This document shows, piece after piece, positions 1-13,000 of a stretch of 64,000 bases of DNA. The stretch lies in NCBI RefSeq assembly GCF_032118995.1, contig NC_092651.1, positions 22,118,349-22,182,348 on the forward strand. Direction: 5' to 3'. This DNA is from Asterias amurensis. Its lineage: Eukaryota; Echinodermata; Asteroidea; Forcipulatida; Asteriidae. Positions within the stretch are counted from its first letter, which is position 1; each line of letters opens with the position of its first letter. The translations under genes were made by a program, and so were the position numbers. The notes under the pieces were generated by a model that was not told the DNA's origin, searched no databases, and saw nothing but the letters and a program-made list of their open reading frames with translations.

Positions 1-28
1 GAGTCAACTGATGTTACATGTCAACATC

Positions 29-272
29 TGGGCCCAATTTTAAAGAGCTGCTAAGCACAACAATTTGCTCAGCACAAAATTTGTGCCTTGATAAAACTAG
101 GATTACCAACCAAATTTCCACGTGATTTTCAGGATAAGCAAACAACAGCTGAATGCCAGTAACAAGCAATATGCAACAAATGGAAATTTAGTTGGTAATC
201 CTGTTTTTATCAAGGAAGAAATATCGTGCTAAGCTAATTCCCGTGCTTAGCAGCTCTATGAAATTGGGCCCA
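29..272. mobile_element. Foldback MITE, family A (GGGCCCAATTT ends)
   Basis: Begins TGGGCCCAATTT..AGAGCTGCTAAGCAC and ends in its inverse, GTGCTTAGCAGCTCTATGAAATTGGGCCCA. The interior is also self-complementary: GATTACCAACCAAATTTCCA pairs with TGGAAATTTAGTTGGTAATC. The second full copy at 9521-9776 shares the interior, so this is one family. It has no coding capacity. No clear target-site duplication was seen. Confidence 0.85.
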
Positions 273-1150
273 GTTGTGACTTTATAGTCGAACTGAAGCA
301 AGTCGCAGACAGTGTCAACAACTCTTAGATGATATCAACCACGGACAAATAATATGGGCTCACAGATTGAAGGACAAATTTAATGCTCACGTTCATCGGT
401 GCATAGGTGGATTGTGAGTCAAGGGAAAGATGGACAATAATTCAATTTATGTATTCATGTATGATGACTCTAAAAAAAAAAAAAGGGCTCATGAATAGCG
501 TTCGTGATATTATTGTCAAAGACCAGCGTCCGCACCTGATGTGACCGCATATATACAATTAAATTACAAAACATGCGAATCTAGCTCACTCCGGTTTTGA
601 ATGCTCTTCATTGGCCTCCCTGCTCAATATCGCATTGAATTTAAATTACTTTTGCGTGATGTTTTCATACTTGACAAGGCTCCGCTCCTCAGTATAATTG
701 TCAACTAATCACCCGTAACATTCCTTTAAGATGTATTAATATCATCCACTTTTACGTTACTTGTTGTTCCTCAAGCTCAAAACTCTTGGGTAACAATCTG
801 CTTCTTAAAATCCGCAATAGTTTAAACTCAAGCACTCGTCGGGATCACGACAAAAAATAGTTAAGAAAAATCAAACATTTCTCATTGTTTTTAAACATCG
901 AGTTTGATTCTCGCGAGATCAAAATCATTTTCTTTTAGTCATTTCTCAGGGAAATGGGTAAATCATTTTAGGGAAGTTTGAAAAAGGGAAACTGAGAAAC
1001 CCAATAAAACGTGAGAACCCAACCCAACGTGGGATTTGAACCAGGGTTCACTGAGGTGAAGTTTGAATGAACCCATAGATAGGAACTAAGAACAGGCACA
1101 AAGCGTGCGAACCAAAGCTAAGGTGAGATTTGAGCCAAGAATCACTATTA

Positions 1151-1352
1151 AGGTGAAATTTGAATAGGGAAAGTTGAATAGGGAAACTTGAATAGGGAAA
1201 TTTAAATAGGGAAATTTGAATAGGGAAATTTGAATAGGGAAATTTGAATAGGGAACTTTGAATAGGGAAATTTGAATAGGGAAATTTGAATAGGAAAATT
1301 TGAAAAGGGAAATTTGAATAGGGAAATTTGAATAGGGAAATTTGAATAGGGA
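1151..1352. repeat. 15-bp minisatellite (AATTTGAATAGGGAA)
   Basis: About 13 tandem units of AATTTGAATAGGGAA with single-base variants. It creates long open frames on the minus strand rich in FPIQISLFK, which are by-products of a 15-bp (5-codon) period. Confidence 0.95.
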
Positions 1353-1846
1353 AACTTAGAATCAATTAAAACGTACACGAGAACCCAGCCCAAGGTGGGA
1401 ATCAAACCAGGGCTCACTGAGGTGAAATTTAAACAGGGAACCGAGCAATTAGACAGGAAAAGGAAACCCAATTAAAACGTGAACCCAGTCTGATGAGGTG
1501 GGATTCGATTCAGGGATGAATGTGAACCCCCGCCCCCCCCCCGAAAAAAACCTTGGTTCACTGATAAGAACTAATCCACCTGTTTGCAGATGAATTTTAC
1601 CAGGTAAAGACATAGATAGTGGCAGCAATACAATCGTTCAGACACCACATTTATCAATTAAACAAATATAGTTTTAGTTGTAACTTGCAGATATCAAAGT
1701 GGCGCCCTCAATGAAACCGGGATTTCTCGTAATGTCTCAAGGCCATCAGAATTTGTTAAATTGATCAGCATATCTGACTGTATTTGTGTAACAGAATTCC
1801 AAGACACAGAACACACAATCCAACGAAGGTCCAAAATCCAATATCG

Positions 1847-2610
1847 ATGAATACGGTGGATATTCAGTGTACAAACCTACGGGAATGTCCAATATCCAAT
1901 ACCTATGTACAAGGTAGACATTCACTGTACAAACCTACGGGAACGTCCAATATCCAATATCGATGTGCAAGGTAGACATTTACTGTACAAACCTACGGGA
2001 GTTACCAAAATCCAATATCGAGGTTTTAGGATAGACATTCACAGTACAAACCTACGGGAATGTCCAATATCCAATATCGATGTACAAGGTATACATTCAC
2101 TGTAAAAACCTACGGTAATTACCAATATCCAATATCGATGTGCAAGGTAGATATTCACTGTACAAACCTATGGGAATGTCCAATATCTAAAATCCAATAT
2201 CGATATACAAAGGTAGACATTCATTGTACAAACATACGGGAATGTCCAATATCCAGTAGGGGCCTATCCAATATTGATGTACGGGGTAGACAATCCCAGT
2301 ACAAACCTACGAGAATGTTCAATATCCAATATCGATGTACATGGTACAAACCTACAGAAATGTCTATTATCAAATATGGATGAACAAGAGAGACATTCAC
2401 TGTATAAGAACACGGAGATGTCCAATATGCAATATTGATGTACACGGTAGACATTCACTGTATTTGTACAAACCTACGGAAATGTTAGATATGGATGTAC
2501 AATATAGACATTCACTGTACAAGAACACGGAGATGTCCAATATGCAATATTGATGTACAAGTAGACGAGTATCGATGTACAAGTAAAATCTAAAAAGCAA
2601 CATCGATATT
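1847..2610. repeat. Tandem array of about 58-60-bp units
   Basis: Roughly 12 imperfect units built from TACAAACCTACGGGAATGTC, CAATATCCAATATCGATG and TACAAGGTAGACATTCACTG. Units vary in length by insertions and decay toward the right. Short open frames on both strands are by-products. Confidence 0.93.
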
Positions 2611-3398
2611 TGCTGTACAAGCCTTTATGTGAAAGTCTATGAGGTTACATGTAGTTTTGGGATCAGCTGATAGAGTTGTGACAGTTTTGTAGTAATACAA
2701 CATTGATTGACAAAACACATGTGTATTGGCTTTGCTAATTGATTAAGTGCCTTCATGCCTTTACTCATATTTCCTCTCGCTTGACAACTTGATTGGTTCC
2801 GATCGTTCAGTGCGTGGTACTGCAATTAGAGAAACAGTGAAAAAACACTATTCATCAATGTGGATTGGGTTTTTTATTGTTTTTATATAAAGAATAAACA
2901 CTACAACAGGAATGTTTACCAACAACAGCATTAAAGAGTGGCTGAATACGACCTGGGAACCAAAATGTTGACTTAAATATTATGTTTAATTGAAACAAAG
3001 CAAGTCCATGGGTGCAATTCTTGGAATTAAAGAACCCAATCGAAATCGTCCCCAGTCGACAATCTACTGAATTTGCCTAAATACCATGATGAGGATCTTT
3101 TCAGAACCAACCCAACTCAAAAGATATTCAATTTCACACATGGTGATACCGCAAACCTCACCTTTACTCCCACTTTGTAAAGTTTCAAATTCTACATGAT
3201 AAGCTGTAAACCCAGCATCATTACTGAATACATAGCTAAATACCTGACCTATGTCATTTTGGGTTTTGTAATCAAGGAGAGCCTGTTATTATTTGAACAA
3301 ATATTTCAGCAAATTGCTTGATATAAAATGTACCACTTGTTACCACTTCAACAAGGGAGGTGGGTCAAGGGTTTTACGTGGGGCTACCGTCCCTAAGT

Positions 3399-3610
3399 AG
3401 ACTTGTGGACAAGTCGTTAAATCGGCCCCACGCGCTGAGATAGTGCTCTCGCGAGATCACTGTCTCGCGCGAACTGATGATGGCTCCCCGATTTCGACTC
3501 CTCGTTAATGAGGAGTCGAAATCGGGGAGCCATCAGTTCGCGAGAGCAGTGATCTCGCGAGAGCACTATCTCAGCGCGTGGGGCCGATTTAACGACTTGT
3601 CCACAAGTCT
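3399..3610. repeat. Near-perfect 212-bp palindrome
   Basis: The left arm starts AGACTTGTGGACAAGTCG and the right arm ends with its exact complement. The arms are about 100 bp, meet at GAGGAGTC..GTTAAT..GACTCCTC-type symmetry near 3504, and differ by only a few bases around 3466-3480. It is GC-rich (TCGCGAGAGCA, CCCCACGCGCTGAG) compared with its surroundings. Confidence 0.93.
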
Positions 3611-3917
3611 ATCCCAAAGCTGCCAGGCTTACCCACCACACAACACCAAACCCTGGTTATGCCACTTAGCTGGACTTAAATAATGATACGCGTTAAATTT
3701 TAGAATCTTATCCTGATTTCTCAAAAATATTGTGGAGAAAATGTTATGGGTTAAAACTCAAATTTGGGTCTTACTTTCTTCATGGTCAAAATATTCCAAC
3801 GAGTAATCTAAAATATTTGATATTGTTTACTTCTATATGAATACTTTAATATGTTAATCTTTGTGCATTGTTGTTGAATATTCCTCATAGTATAATTATT
3901 TTGTTTTGATCTTTCAG

Positions 3918-4050
3918 TAAAGTTGTTTTGGACGAGAGTGACGGTATTCATAACTTGGGACCAATCAGATGGGAAATGGCATTGTGCCTCCTCCTAGCCT
4001 GGTTTGTTGTCTTCCTCTGTATCTGCAAAGGTGTCAAGTCATCAGGAAAG
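3918..4050 (+). CDS. SLC6A5-like: SLC6 transporter exon: TM4
   Basis: Acceptor TTTCAG at 3912-3917 and donor AAG|GTACAG at 4051. The exon starts with the third base of a codon and ends in phase 0. It encodes an extracellular-loop end, then [19 protein letters not shown] and the KGVKSSGK signature that leads into TM5. Confidence 0.9.
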
Positions 4051-7000
4051 GTACAGGCTATTTAAACTTCGGTTCTAACAATGTCATAGTATTCGTGTCC
4101 TAATTTTAATGAGCTGTATACAGATAAGCACAAAAATAAGCGAAACACAACACGATTGTGCTTACCAAAAAGGGTGTTTTTTCTTCCATTATTCACTCGC
4201 AAATTCGACGATCAGTTGAGTTCAAATTTTGTTATTGCATGCATGTTGGGATACACCGAGTGAGAAGACTGGGCTATGACAAATACCAAAGGTGTCCTGT
4301 GCCTTTAAGTGCTCTCACCAAGGGGTCATTTGTCAGTTTTAGCTAAAACAGACATTTCTGAAACATTCAGAACCCATAGGCCTATACGTAATGTTTGCCG
4401 GTCTCCGAATACAGAGACCAATTGGAACAAAACAAATATTAGCAGACTACGACTCTAACACAACACAACCCTAAAATGATTTGTTAAATATTAACGAAGA
4501 GTATTGGATTCAGGGCAGATTTACTCATCTTTTCTTGAAACATTAGACTCGGGGAAAATACCCTGTTATCGGTTTTCGGTTACTTCACAATGACTGCAGA
4601 GGTATACTTTGTAGTCTAGTATCCTTCTTTTTTTGTTGACTCTAAGGGCCCCAATTCCACTCGGTAATTCTCTAGTTCAATAGTTATGCACTCGAATATT
4701 TAGGGTAGGATGAGGTTAATGGTATTAGAAGCTTGGAAACCTTTTGTAGGTCAGTATTCTCTTTTGGTGTATCCCAACATGCATAAGATAACAAACCTGT
4801 GAAAAAAATAGGACTCATTTGGAAAGAGATTAATGGAAGAAGAAAAAATTCCTTGTCATTCTCGAAATCAAATTTGTGGAAAATTACTTTTTTTTTCTTC
4901 TCGAAAACTATACGGTACTTCAAAGGGAGCTGTTTCTCACAATGTTTTACCAACAGCTCTCTTTGCTCGTTACCAAGTAAATTATGCTTACAACCAATAG
5001 TGCCCAGTACCTTTAAGTTAAACACTGTGCATCACAATGTAAAAACAACCCATATTATGGTTTAAATAGCAACAAAATGCAACCATTCAGAAAATATTCA
5101 AATTTTGTTTTACAACTCTGCTTCGGCCAATAATTCTGTCATTCTATGACATTCTGACTGCGTGCCACACTCCAAGCTGGTTTCATCAAGGGACAATTTC
5201 CCCAAATAATCCCCTATATCTGCCCTACTATTTTTAGCTCGGCATCTATGCTGTAATAAAACTACACTCGACGCCAGTGTCGATCTTATTCGCTCTTAAT
5301 GCTGCACTTTGAAAATGGGCATAATTTGATTTTGTTCAAAATCAGTTACATGTATGCTACCAAGCAGATGTTTGACACTGTTTTGTCGCCAATCTATCAC
5401 CTATTTGAATAATAGTATCACACCGTGGCAATTTCAGTGATGTGTTGACGCTTTCATGATTGACTGACTGTGCTATGATGTTTTAAAGGGGCACGGTGCC
5501 CAGCATTGGTGCCCTTTTGGCGCATTTTTGTATGAAGTTAAAGATGGTTGGAAAGATGTATTTAAAGAAGATTAAAATGATCCACACGAATATGCCTAAC
5601 AATTGAGGGGGTTTTCCTTTTTTTTTTCTTTTTTTTTTTTTAACTAAACACGGTCGGCCATTTTGTGGAGTAGCATTTATGATCGGGATTTCGTGTTACA
5701 GGTTATTTCTCTAAAGCTTAAATAATTTACTTAGATCAAACTTTAATATTTCTAGATTTTGCATTTATACCAGAGTTTGTTGTTAAAGTTATTCTTATTT
5801 GTTTATTCACTATTATTATTTTTTTATTTTTTTTATTTATAATTTTGCCATAATTGTCAACATGTTTTTACAGGAGTGTTTTTCCAATATTTGTTACGTA
5901 ACAAAATGAGGAGATTCCCTCTTTGTTACCCTAATGGCCTACAAAAAAAAGGCAGAATGTTTTGACGATTGTGTTTTTTTCTTGTTTTACAAAGCTGTTT
6001 ACGTGTAATAATTTATTGTACAAAAGAGACATTATCATCTACATTGTGGAATATACTGATGACATTTATGAATCACATTTTAATCGAATCATAAGGAGTC
6101 AACAACAAAAAAACTATTAAGATTCCGTCAAGATAGTCACGGAGCGATAATCATCAACAAACCATGAGATGAAAACACATCACTCAGAAAAAACACATCA
6201 GGCAACAAAACAAAAACAAGCTATCCCGTTGTAATTTCTCTCGCAAGTCAAAATGTGCCCAACCAGGCGTTTTTCAGGGTGATCTGAGCAGGAATATTTG
6301 CTCACTTGTTTCTCAAACGATAGAGCAGGGGTAATTTAATCAACTAGCAGGTCCCCTCTCATCTTAAGACTATTTGTTGGGAAGCTGGAGAGAAGAAATA
6401 AGGAGGAGGAGGGAAAACATGTTCATCACGTCTAGCGTGATGTTGACACGGTTCAGTGTCCTTAGATATAGAGAGACGCAAGAATTGTTGTCTCAAGTGA
6501 CTGGAAAACATTTCTCAGACAAGATAGACAAAGGGGGTTGTAGTGAACAGGAAGAGCTCTGGAAGGAGGGGGTGGCTAGGTACTGAGGTGGAAGACTCTT
6601 ATAGAGACAAAGATAGAGTTGAAGAGTGGAACTTAGATTTGGAATGAAAGAGAAGGAGGTTCCTTCAGTGGGATGAGGTATTATTAGTTATTTAATTCGC
6701 AGGGAATAAGATTTGAGGGTGTAAAGAGGATCAAATAATGACAGTTCTTGGTCAGATTAGGGATGCGGATGGATTTTGATTCAGTAAAAAATAGAAATGC
6801 CTTGATCCGGAAATACCTCAGCTTTTAGTAATCCTTACTGGTTCACCATTTAAAGTTGTATTGTACGAGGTTCGCGGAAAGAGTTGCTTGTCGTTTTTCG
6901 GTTGTTTTTCTTTGAACGAGGAAGACTTGACAGATCATGTTAAAAATTTAATTAAAAATTTTACATACGGGACGCGATGAAATAAGAAAGTTATAATTAA

Positions 7001-10000
7001 CTTATCATGTTGTTAATGTTAAAGTCATTACTGTAATTAACATGAATGAGCGTAGATCATAATAATGACTTGTGCTCAATTTAAAAGTAATGTCTATGAG
7101 CTAAATGACATGTATTTCCCCCCAAACAAATGCGATATTTAAATAGTATCTTTCTCATAATCATAAGATCTGTGTAAATTATGACTTGTAGAACCTACTG
7201 AGTCATGGTTAGAAGCAACAATGTTGCCTGGTGTGTTCGTTTGTGAACTTCGCCAAGGTGACTCGGCAAACTTTGACAAGGGAATATAAACGCCAAGCTG
7301 GCAACAGCCAATCTTTCTCATAACACATATTAACGTGTATTATAGTTATGAATTGTACAAATCAAGAAACTGGTTCAGTAACTTGTTGACAATACTTGTT
7401 CTAGTCATTGTGAAAGCAGTGGTCAGCTTGGGGATTCGAACCCACAACCTTGTGATTGTAAGTTCTGCAGTCTTACCACTGGACACGGTGACCATGTTTC
7501 TCTTCAACGCACCTTTAACCTTTAGTGTCATTTCGTTTTCAACAGGAGTAAAGTGGGATGTGTCCTACAATTTCAATAAATGATGTGCTCTCTTTATTTT
7601 CAGGTTGTTTATTTCACAGCAACATTTCCGTACATCATTCTGGTGTGCTTACTTGTCCGCGGACTTACGCTAGAGGGCGCTAGTAAGGGAATTGGTTACT
7701 ATATGAATGCTGACTGGGAACGCTTGAAAACTTCGAAGGTAAATATATCATTATCAAGATGAAAAGTATGTCACACAAAGTTTTTTTTTTTGCGCATCCA
7801 TGTTAACTTGTCTTTACTTTCTTTTTTTCATTGTAAAGACACTGTCTGTTCTCTTAACGTCCCTTCTCTTTCCATTTGATAGTACTGTTGTCTCCACTTT
7901 TTGCCAACCTTTTTTTATAATGAGCTTGGCCTTACGTCCTCACTTAAGGATTCTGCCGAGTAACCAACGTAAACGTAAACGTAAACGAGATGTTTTTTTA
8001 TGAGACGTGTAACTTGGTGGCACAATTAAAAAAAAAACTATTAACATTACGGAGGAAACATTAATTGAATTGAATAACGACCGAGATTCACAGTGACGTG
8101 ACCCTGCGGTAGACGGAACATCTTTGACCATTAAGGAGTTGTAGAGCGTGAGAGAGTATAGAGTCGAGGACTTCAGGAAAGTGTGTCTCACACCTACGCG
8201 CAATAGTGGAAAGATTGCACCTCTCAAATAAGTCACGGTGGAAGATTTCATACCTTAAGGCAACTATCTCCATCACTCTCTACTCAAATAAACACGATTG
8301 GACACGTTAGAGTGTGTTAAGTAGGCTCGAAATATGTTGACATAATCTCAGTTCAAAATTGATATGTCCATTAAATCTTCTCTTTTTTTTCCCTTCTTCT
8401 TTTTTGGGATGTTTTTGTTCAGATATGGAATGACGCTGCATCCCAGATCTTCTATTCGTTGGGCCCGGCGTGGGGAGGAATTCTGACCTTCTCGAGTTAT
8501 AATAAATTTCATCATAATTGTTTCAGGTATGTACCTAGAGGAAAAGTTCATTTATTGAATTGAATTGAATTGAATTGAATGGTTTATTCGTCAAGTATAT
8601 AAAAATACATGAAATTTACAATCTTATTGTACAGCAACATATAAAATATTAAAATGTAAAATTGCACAAGAATTACCACAATACTACATAAAACAATAAC
8701 CTTAATGTAAGTAAAAATCATTAAAGTTAATATAAAAAACAAAAAAAACAAAACAAAAAACAAACAAACAAACAAACAAACAAACAAACAAACAAACAAA
8801 CAAACAAACAAACAAATAAACAAACTAACAAACAGTCAAACGCTAAAGCATGATTGGGTAGTGGACCCCCTCCCCAAATTAAAGAGGCCAAATTGCACAG
8901 GAGATGCCAGAAAATCAAATAAAACAATAATAAACAATTAAGGCAGTACATAGGGCTGGATGCATTGCAGTTATCTAATAAAATCACAGTTCAAATTATG
9001 GATAGCAATAGGTAAAAATGAGTTCTTGGACCTGTTAGTCTTAAGGCTTAGTTGACGGATCCTACCAGATTTGTTGTGAACAATCAGTGGGTAAAGGGAA
9101 TGTGTGTTGTCAGACAAAATACAGTGGAACTTACTCATAAGTCTATTCTTAACTAATTCCTGAAGACCGTCATTATCTGAACCAATAATCCTACTGGCTT
9201 GTTTGGTAATGCGAACTAGTTTTTGCCTATTAAAAACTGAAAGTGAATTAAACCAAGTGATTGCACAAAAGGTCAACAAGGATAAAATAGTACTCTGATA
9301 AAATAGATTAAGAGTAAAGTGTAATGTCAATGGAAAGGAATATAGACTGTGTCAATAGTTTACCTCTTGGCTGATTTGTTCAATTGAATAGTCCAATTTT
9401 AAAAAAAGTACATGAAAGTGTAGGTGCAGACTTGTAGGAATTTTTTTTTTTTTTTCAAATTAGAACATTTTTGTTTTTAATACTTTTCAAGACCTTTTAG
9501 GGCAACTGAATTTGTATCACCAGGGCCCAATTTCATAGAGCTGCTAAACACAAAAAAATAATTGCTTAACATGATTTTGTTTTGCCTTGATAAAGACATA
9601 TTACCAACCAAATTTCCATGTGATTTTCAGGTATAGGCAAACAACAGCTGAATACCAGTAATAAGCAATAAGCAACAAATGGAAATTTGGTTGGTAATCA
9701 TGTTTTTATCAAGGAAGAGGCTTCAAACTAAGCAAACTTTTTTACTTATATAGCAGCTCTATGAAATTGGGCCCTGCAAACCAAAGTTAGGTTATCTCTC
9801 TGATTTCAGATAATTTTACTATGAATTTTGCATTTTTACCCTTGCTAGGGATGCAATAATGGTTCCACTCATCAACTGCAGCACCAGCATCTTTGCTGGT
9901 TTTGTTGTTTTTGCAACACTTGGCTTCATGTCGGAAAAGACGGGGATGGATATTGAAGATGTGGCAATACAAGGTAAGAATTTACACTTAATTATAATTT

Positions 10001-13000
10001 GGGTTGTAATTACAATTTGCAAAAAAAATGGTGTTTTAAGTGCTTGGCTGTCCAATTTAATTTGGGTCAGTTGGTGGTTTCAGAAGAGCTGACACAAAAA
10101 GTCAATGTAGTTTTAGCTTAAAAAAGAAAATTACGATTATTCAGGACAATCAACTTGTGGTTGATTTAAATATTGTTTGCTCTTTTAAAGTAAATTACAG
10201 ATGTTTTTTTTTGCTGGCAGTGTAAGCACTTTATGTAATCCACCATATACATTAGCTGACAAACCTGTAGAAGTTTGAGATCGATCAGCCATCTGGGTCA
10301 CGAGAAAATAGAGAAACAAGATACACATTTTGCATTATATCAATGCAAAACAAAAAATTATATAAACACTCACTGAGCGATAAACTCCAAACAGGAACAT
10401 AGTTTTATTAATTTCTCATCAAATATGACATTTCAGACAAATATTTCAAGGGATGTTTTATACTATCATCATCATTAGACCATGTTAGTTTGATGTAAAT
10501 CTGTGATCTTCACGATTGTTTTCTTATCAATTATGTAATGTTCCTTTTACACAAATATGTTTGCTTGTTTGTTTGTTTATTAAGGTCCTGGCCTAGTATT
10601 CGTCACATACCCAGAAGCCATTGCACAAATGCCATTGGCTCCTCTCTGGTCCGTCCTCTTCTTCTTCATGCTCTTCCTAGTTGGATTGGATACACAGGTA
10701 AGCCAATCAGAATACAGGATATGCATCACATGGTCTTTATGGATCAATGAAATAAGCTTCAACTTTTTTTTTGAAATGATAGCATTCCATTGGCCAGAAG
10801 ATTTAACCAATCGTTGGATTGGATACACATGTAAGCCAATCAGAATACAGGATATGCATCACATGGTCTTTATGGACCAATGAAATAAGCTTTTATTTTG
10901 TGTGTGCGATGATAGCGTTCCATTGGCCAGAAGATTTAACCAATCGTTTGATTGGATACACATGTAAGCCAATCAGAATAGAGAATATGCATCATGAGGT
11001 CTTTTTCATTGACCAATGAAATAGTTATAAACTTATTATTTGCGATGAAAGCGTTCTAATGGCCAAAAGTTATAACTATGGCAATGATTGAGTTTTGCAC
11101 ACACAAAGTCTAAAACCTGTCAACTATGGGTATAGGCATACCCAGAGTTTTTGGAGACTTTTACAGAGTGGAAAGAAAAGTTTCACTACAATTCTCATTG
11201 TGGATCACCACAATGTGATTCTTCTTTAGAGAAGACAATACTATGACAACAATAGGAAGTCCCTATAGACGATGTGACCTGTGACATCACATGTTTACAA
11301 AAGAGCCACCAAGCCTGGGACTTCTTGCAGGCATGATTTGTACACAGCCTAATGGAAGAAAACATAAAATCTTACTTGTTATGGAGATTGCAATGTCCAA
11401 TTTTTTCAAATTTTGATATGATGAAAGGGGCCACATCTCAAAACTTTTCCAGCTTTTACTTTACCAACTCTTGGATTTATGTGGAAAGTATGATACAAAA
11501 TGTCAACTTTCTCATAAGACCAGTGCAGTATCTTGCCTGCCAGACTAGCCAAAGAATGTACAAGGTTACACTTATTGTAAACAAAGTTCACATGGTCTAC
11601 TCTTAATGCAAAAGTGGGGGTGTTTCTTTGTTCACCCCAAAAGTAAATCCAATTTGTTTATTACTTGATATTGTAAAAACCACCCAACATTCACTCTAAT
11701 AATAAATAAATCCAAGGTATTTCAAAGACACTCAATCTTATTGCCTCTCACGTCATAACCTTGGTTTCATTAAGTTACTGTGGAATGGAAGTGCATCAAT
11801 TTTAATGCTCTTTCATATTTTACATGAACTCAATCTGACAAACCTTTACACGCATCTGAAGCCAAGCATAATGTTCATGCCGCTAATCAAGTGAACAGAG
11901 GGAGATGCTAGATGGTTTACAATAAATATTTAAACACCGTCTCCGTAGATAGATCCTTGATAAATTACACTAAAGCCAAATGTGACTCCATTCATGGTTG
12001 TAGCACAAAGTCAAACCTCTACAATAGCTGAATTGAGCACAGGTAAAACTGGGTTAATAAAATATGGTCTGTCCTTAGGAGAGTGAAATAAAATTAGAAG
12101 TTTGGGAAATTATGGATAAAGAACAATATGGAGAGAGAGATTCCTCCTCAGATACTTCAGAATTAGAGTAATTTATTCTTGGATTGCTGTTTTTACTTTA
12201 AAAGGATCTCAGACTATACAGTGAATTAGGTTGAATGAATGTTTTTCCTGATGAAGAATTTGAAGCTTTGCATGGTGTTTGTTAAATATTATCATAATTC
12301 GATCAGGTGATATACTATTTATCTTCCTATACAAGTAATTGATAATTTGCTAACCCCAAGCAACTATAAATTTAACATCTTCTTGAATTTTTTTTAACAT
12401 CTTCTTAAAACGTTTAGCGATCCACTTCATCATTTATCTCGAATTAAAGGCAGTGGACACTATTGGTAATTACTCAAAATAATTATCATCATAAAAGCTT
12501 TCTTGATTACAAGTAATGGGGAGAGGTTGATAGTATAAAAAATTGTTAGAAACAGCTCCCTCTGAAGTGACGTAGTTTTCGAGACCTCAAGTTTAGAATT
12601 TGAGGTCTCGAAATCAAGCATCTGAAAGCACACAACTTTGTGTGACAAGGGTGTTTTTTCTTTCATTATTGTCTCGCAAACTCGACGACCGATTGAGCTC
12701 AAATTTTCACAGGTTTGTTATTTTATGCATATGTTGAGATGCACCAACTGTGAAGACTAATCTTTGACAATTACCAATAGTGTCCACTGTCTTTAAAGTC
12801 AGGCTGAGATAACGATCCAAGCTGACATGAAGTGGTCATGGGTTTAGTTCATTAAGACTTATAGTGAGCTGTCCTTGTTATCTTCCTCTGTCCACAAAAC
12901 ATCATTTTTTTATCACCTGTAATGGACTTTGTTTACAGTCAGAATTTCATCACCTGCAATGGCTCCTGACAACCCTTTCTCCCCTGCTGAAGAATTTATT

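Larger units (their letters stand above)
1..3917. other. Intron or 5' flank upstream of the first visible SLC6 exon; repeat-rich, no coding exon found
   Basis: I looked for the missing TM1-3 exons and saw none. The stretch holds a foldback element (29-272), two tandem repeat arrays (1151-1352, 1847-2610), a near-perfect palindrome (3399-3610) and otherwise AT-rich DNA. Confidence 0.6.
4051..7603 (+). other. SLC6 intron (3.5 kb), AT-rich with MITE fragments
   Basis: Holds family B pieces at 4168-4309 and 4731-5016, a family C half at 5484-5700, T-rich runs, and a tRNA-like SINE piece at 7426-7495. I see no exon here. Confidence 0.7.

Noticed and set aside
1048-1471. Minus-strand open frames rich in FPIQISLFK
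   Set aside because: The 15-bp minisatellite has a period divisible by three, so open frames arise automatically on it.
1784-2603. Open frames and a CRISPR-like look of evenly spaced repeats
   Set aside because: Units are contiguous 58-60-bp tandem copies with no unique spacers, and the DNA is animal. The frames come from the repeat.
4684-5065. Overlapping 113- and 88-codon frames on opposite strands
   Set aside because: Both lie across an inverted family B MITE; similar frames recur at other copies.
7940-8276. Minus-strand frames of 103 and 62 codons in an SLC6 intron
   Set aside because: No domain, no splice support, and they overlap in different frames.
8584-8987. Membrane-like LFVCLFVC frames
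   Set aside because: Produced by (AAAC)n inside a LINE 3' region.
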